The translations under genes were made by a program, and so were the position numbers. Shown here piece after piece: positions 62,165 through 64,000 of a stretch of 64,000 nt of DNA. The notes below the pieces were generated by a model. The model was not told the origin of the DNA. It did not search any database and saw only the letters and a list, made by a program, of their open reading frames with translations. Source of the DNA: Stakelama saccharophila (GTDB taxonomy: Bacteria > Pseudomonadota > Alphaproteobacteria > Sphingomonadales > Sphingomonadaceae); contig NZ_CP135076.1 in the NCBI RefSeq assembly GCF_032229225.1, positions 3,019,001-3,083,000 on the forward strand, read 5' to 3'. The stretch's first letter is position 1; every line of letters starts with the position of its first letter.

Positions 62165-63802
62165 TCAGGCGGCAATTTCCGCTAGCGGCGCGGCGCGACT
62201 GGTCTCGAGATCGAACTGCCGGTCGCACAGCGCGGTCATCGCCGGGCGGTGACTGACGAGGATCAGCCCCTGCCCCGTGCGTTCGAACCGCGCGGTCAGC
62301 CGCCGCGCGACCAGCGCTTCGGTGGCGGCGTCGAGCCCCTCGCTCGGCTCGTCGAGCAGGAGCCAGGGCGCGGGCGCGCAATAGGCGCGGGCGAGCGCGA
62401 GCCGCCGCCGCTCGCCGCCCGACAGCCGCGCGCCATTCTCGCCGATCCAGCCGTCGAGACCGCGATCGAGCGCGGCGACGACATCGTCGAGCGCGGCGTC
62501 GTGCAGCGCCCGCCGCAGCGTCGCCTCGTCGGCCTGCGGATCGGCGAGCAGCAGGTTGTCGCGCACCGTGCCCGCGATCAGGCTCGCATCCTGCGGCGCC
62601 CAGGCGAAGGTGCGGCGCAGGCTTTCGGGGGCGATGGCCGCGACATCTTCGCCGTCGATGCGTGCCGCCCCGGCGGCGGCGGTGCGCAGGCCCAGCAATG
62701 TTTCGAGCAGCGTCGTCTTGCCCGCGCCCGAACGGCCGACCAGCGCCAGCCGCGCGCCCGGCGGGACGGGGGCGGGCAGGCCCGGAAAGACGATCGCCGG
62801 CCGCGCCGAGATGGCCGCGCCCGCGGCAGCGGCCGAGGCGCCCTCCGTCGACGCCGCGGCGAGCACTCCGTCGAGCCGCGCCCGCGCCTCCTCGATCCGG
62901 CCGCGATCGGTCATCGCGCGCAGCGCCGGGCCGGCGGCGTCGACCGTCATCGCGGCGGCGAGCGCCGCCAGCGCCGCGATCGCCGGCCCGGCGGCGACCG
63001 ACAGCAGCAGCGCGGAAGCCGCCGCGCCGCCGACCGCGCCGGCATGGAGCAGCTCGACCCAGGCCGCGGCGTTCGCCTGTCTGCGCTGGGCGGCGGTGAG
63101 CGCGCGGCCGGCCCCGTCAATGCGATCGGCGGCCCATTCCTCCAGCGCGAAACAGCGCAGCTCGGCGGCGGCATCGGCCATGCTCGCGAATTCCTGGCGC
63201 AGCGTGCCCGCCGCGCGCTGGACCTCGCGGCCCGTATCGACCAACCGGCGCGACAAAAGTTCGCCGGCGACGAGCAGCGCGGCCAGCCAGGCGACCGTCG
63301 CCAGCGCCGCGCCGATGCCGCCCAGCAGCGCCAGCACGATGCCGGAGACCAGCGCCGCGCCGACGCCCCAGGGCGCCGACAGCCGCACGAAGCGCGTCTC
63401 GACGGCATCGACGTCGCCGACCAGCCGCGCCGTCGCCTCCCCCGTGCCGAGCGCGAGCGCCCGTTCCGGCGGCGCGGCGGCGAGCGCGCGGAACAACGCG
63501 GGCCGGATGCGGGCGAGCGCGCCGAACGCCGCGCCGTGGCTCGCCAGCCGCTCGCCATAGCGCGCGCCGGTGCGCACGATCGCGAGCAGGCGGATGCCGG
63601 CCGCGGGCAGCATATAGTTGAACGCCAGCGCCGCCGTCGCGCCCGCCGTCCCCGCGATCGCGGCGGCGGTGATGAACCAGCCCGACAGGCCGAGCAGCAG
63701 CACCGACGCCGCCGCGACCAGCCCGGCGAGCAGCGCACCGCGTCGCAACAGGCGCCGCTCGCGCCGGCGCTCTGCGGCGATCAGCGTTTCGAGCGGGCTC
63801 AT
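62165..63802 (-). CDS. cydC: Thiol/heme exporter ABC protein CydC
   Basis: Half of the CydDC heterodimer that exports cysteine/glutathione and is needed for cytochrome bd and periplasmic redox balance. 545 residues: six transmembrane helices (about 20-300), then the ATPase with Walker A GRSGAGKTTL, signature LSGGERRRLALARAY, Walker B WLLLDEPSEGLD and switch SHRP. ATGA overlap with cydD upstream. Confidence 0.9.
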   Translation of the reverse strand: MSPLETLIAAERRRERRLLRRGALLAGLVAAASVLLLGLSGWFITAAAIAGTAGATAALAFNYMLPAAGIRLLAIVRTGARYGERLASHGAAFGALARIRPALFRALAAAPPERALALGTGEATARLVGDVDAVETRFVRLSAPWGVGAALVSGIVLALLGGIGAALATVAWLAALLVAGELLSRRLVDTGREVQRAAGTLRQEFASMADAAAELRCFALEEWAADRIDGAGRALTAAQRRQANAAAWVELLHAGAVGGAAASALLLSVAAGPAIAALAALAAAMTVDAAGPALRAMTDRGRIEEARARLDGVLAAASTEGASAAAAGAAISARPAIVFPGLPAPVPPGARLALVGRSGAGKTTLLETLLGLRTAAAGAARIDGEDVAAIAPESLRRTFAWAPQDASLIAGTVRDNLLLADPQADEATLRRALHDAALDDVVAALDRGLDGWIGENGARLSGGERRRLALARAYCAPAPWLLLDEPSEGLDAATEALVARRLTARFERTGQGLILVSHRPAMTALCDRQFDLETSRAAPLAEIAA

Positions 63803-64000
63803 GCCGCGTCTCCCAGCCGGACGACGCGATCGGCGGTCGCGGCGAGCGCAGTGGAATGGGTGGCGATCAGCGCCGTGCGACCGCGACAGGCGCGGGCGAT
63901 CGTCACGATCAGCGCGTCTTCGGACGCGGCGTCGAGATGCGCGGTCGGCTCGTCGAGCAGCAGCAGCGGCGCGTGGCTGAGCAGCGCGCGGGCAAGCGCG
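63799..64000 (-). CDS. cydD: CydD C-terminus (cut by window edge)
   Basis: The last about 66 codons of an ABC ATPase: ALARALLSHAPLLLLDEPTAHLD (Walker B and D-loop) and ATHSTAL (H-loop), ending AA then TGA overlapping the cydC ATG. The order cydD-cydC and the overlap support the name. The rest lies beyond the window. Confidence 0.85.
   Translation of the reverse strand, partial: ALARALLSHAPLLLLDEPTAHLDAASEDALIVTIARACRGRTALIATHSTALAATADRVVRLGDAA

Overview
The window looks like a chromosomal piece of a sphingomonad-type alphaproteobacterium (order Sphingomonadales). The basis is very high G+C with strong GC3 bias, TonB-dependent receptors of the Caulobacter/Xanthomonas/sphingomonad type, a CcrM-type GANTC methylase, a split pntA, a divergent XRE/DUF6456 pair, and many short intergenic repeats of the kind common in this order. 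The species cannot be named from sequence alone. A nucleotide-sugar-independent galactose pathway, many sulfatases and a glycine-to-betaine methylation pair suggest a marine or salt-exposed lifestyle (inference).

Bases 1-32537 form an accessory polysaccharide-utilisation region. It holds three TonB-dependent receptors (2651, 16389, 29685), five sulfatases (one cut by the window edge), a formylglycine-generating enzyme that would activate them, a GH2 beta-galactosidase-like enzyme, a GH43 lipoprotein, a clan-A-like glycoside hydrolase, and a FadR-type GntR regulator. A six-gene minus-strand operon (12926 to 5727: IlvD/Edd sugar-acid dehydratase, secreted mutarotase, Na+/galactose symporter, dgoK, dgoA, GH43) plus a divergent galactose dehydrogenase encode the oxidative De Ley-Doudoroff route from galactose to pyruvate and glyceraldehyde 3-phosphate; no lactonase is seen. 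The most economical reading is uptake, desulfation and hydrolysis of a sulfated galactose-rich glycan. An AT-rich 13-bp palindrome, TATAnGWCnTATA, recurs in at least four promoter regions of this block and may be the GntR operator.

Bases 32700-59923 are mostly core genome: a DUF6456/XRE pair, glycine-sarcosine and dimethylglycine methyltransferases, tRNA-Val, the pnt transhydrogenase operon with a tiny cytochrome aa3 subunit IV gene, an orphan NtrC-like regulator, folP, ccrM, rnhB-thiD-glmM, a dicarboxylate/amino-acid symporter, gor, pgi, lepB-rnc-era, a sirtuin, dapB-nth and tRNA-Arg. Bases 59924-61163 beside tRNA-Arg are nearly gene-free. The window ends with an L,D-transpeptidase and cydC/cydD.

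The most unusual structural feature is a pair of nuclease cassettes. A DUF559 (Vsr-like) endonuclease splits the pnt operon and is bracketed by inverted copies of one stem-loop repeat, which even encode its N- and C-terminal residues. A GIY-YIG nuclease splits lepB-rnc-era and is bracketed by inverted pairs of a different repeat (cccttcgacaagctcaggg), which again encodes its C-terminus. Both look like non-autonomous repeat families tied to a resident nuclease, in the way REP sequences are tied to RAYT transposases.
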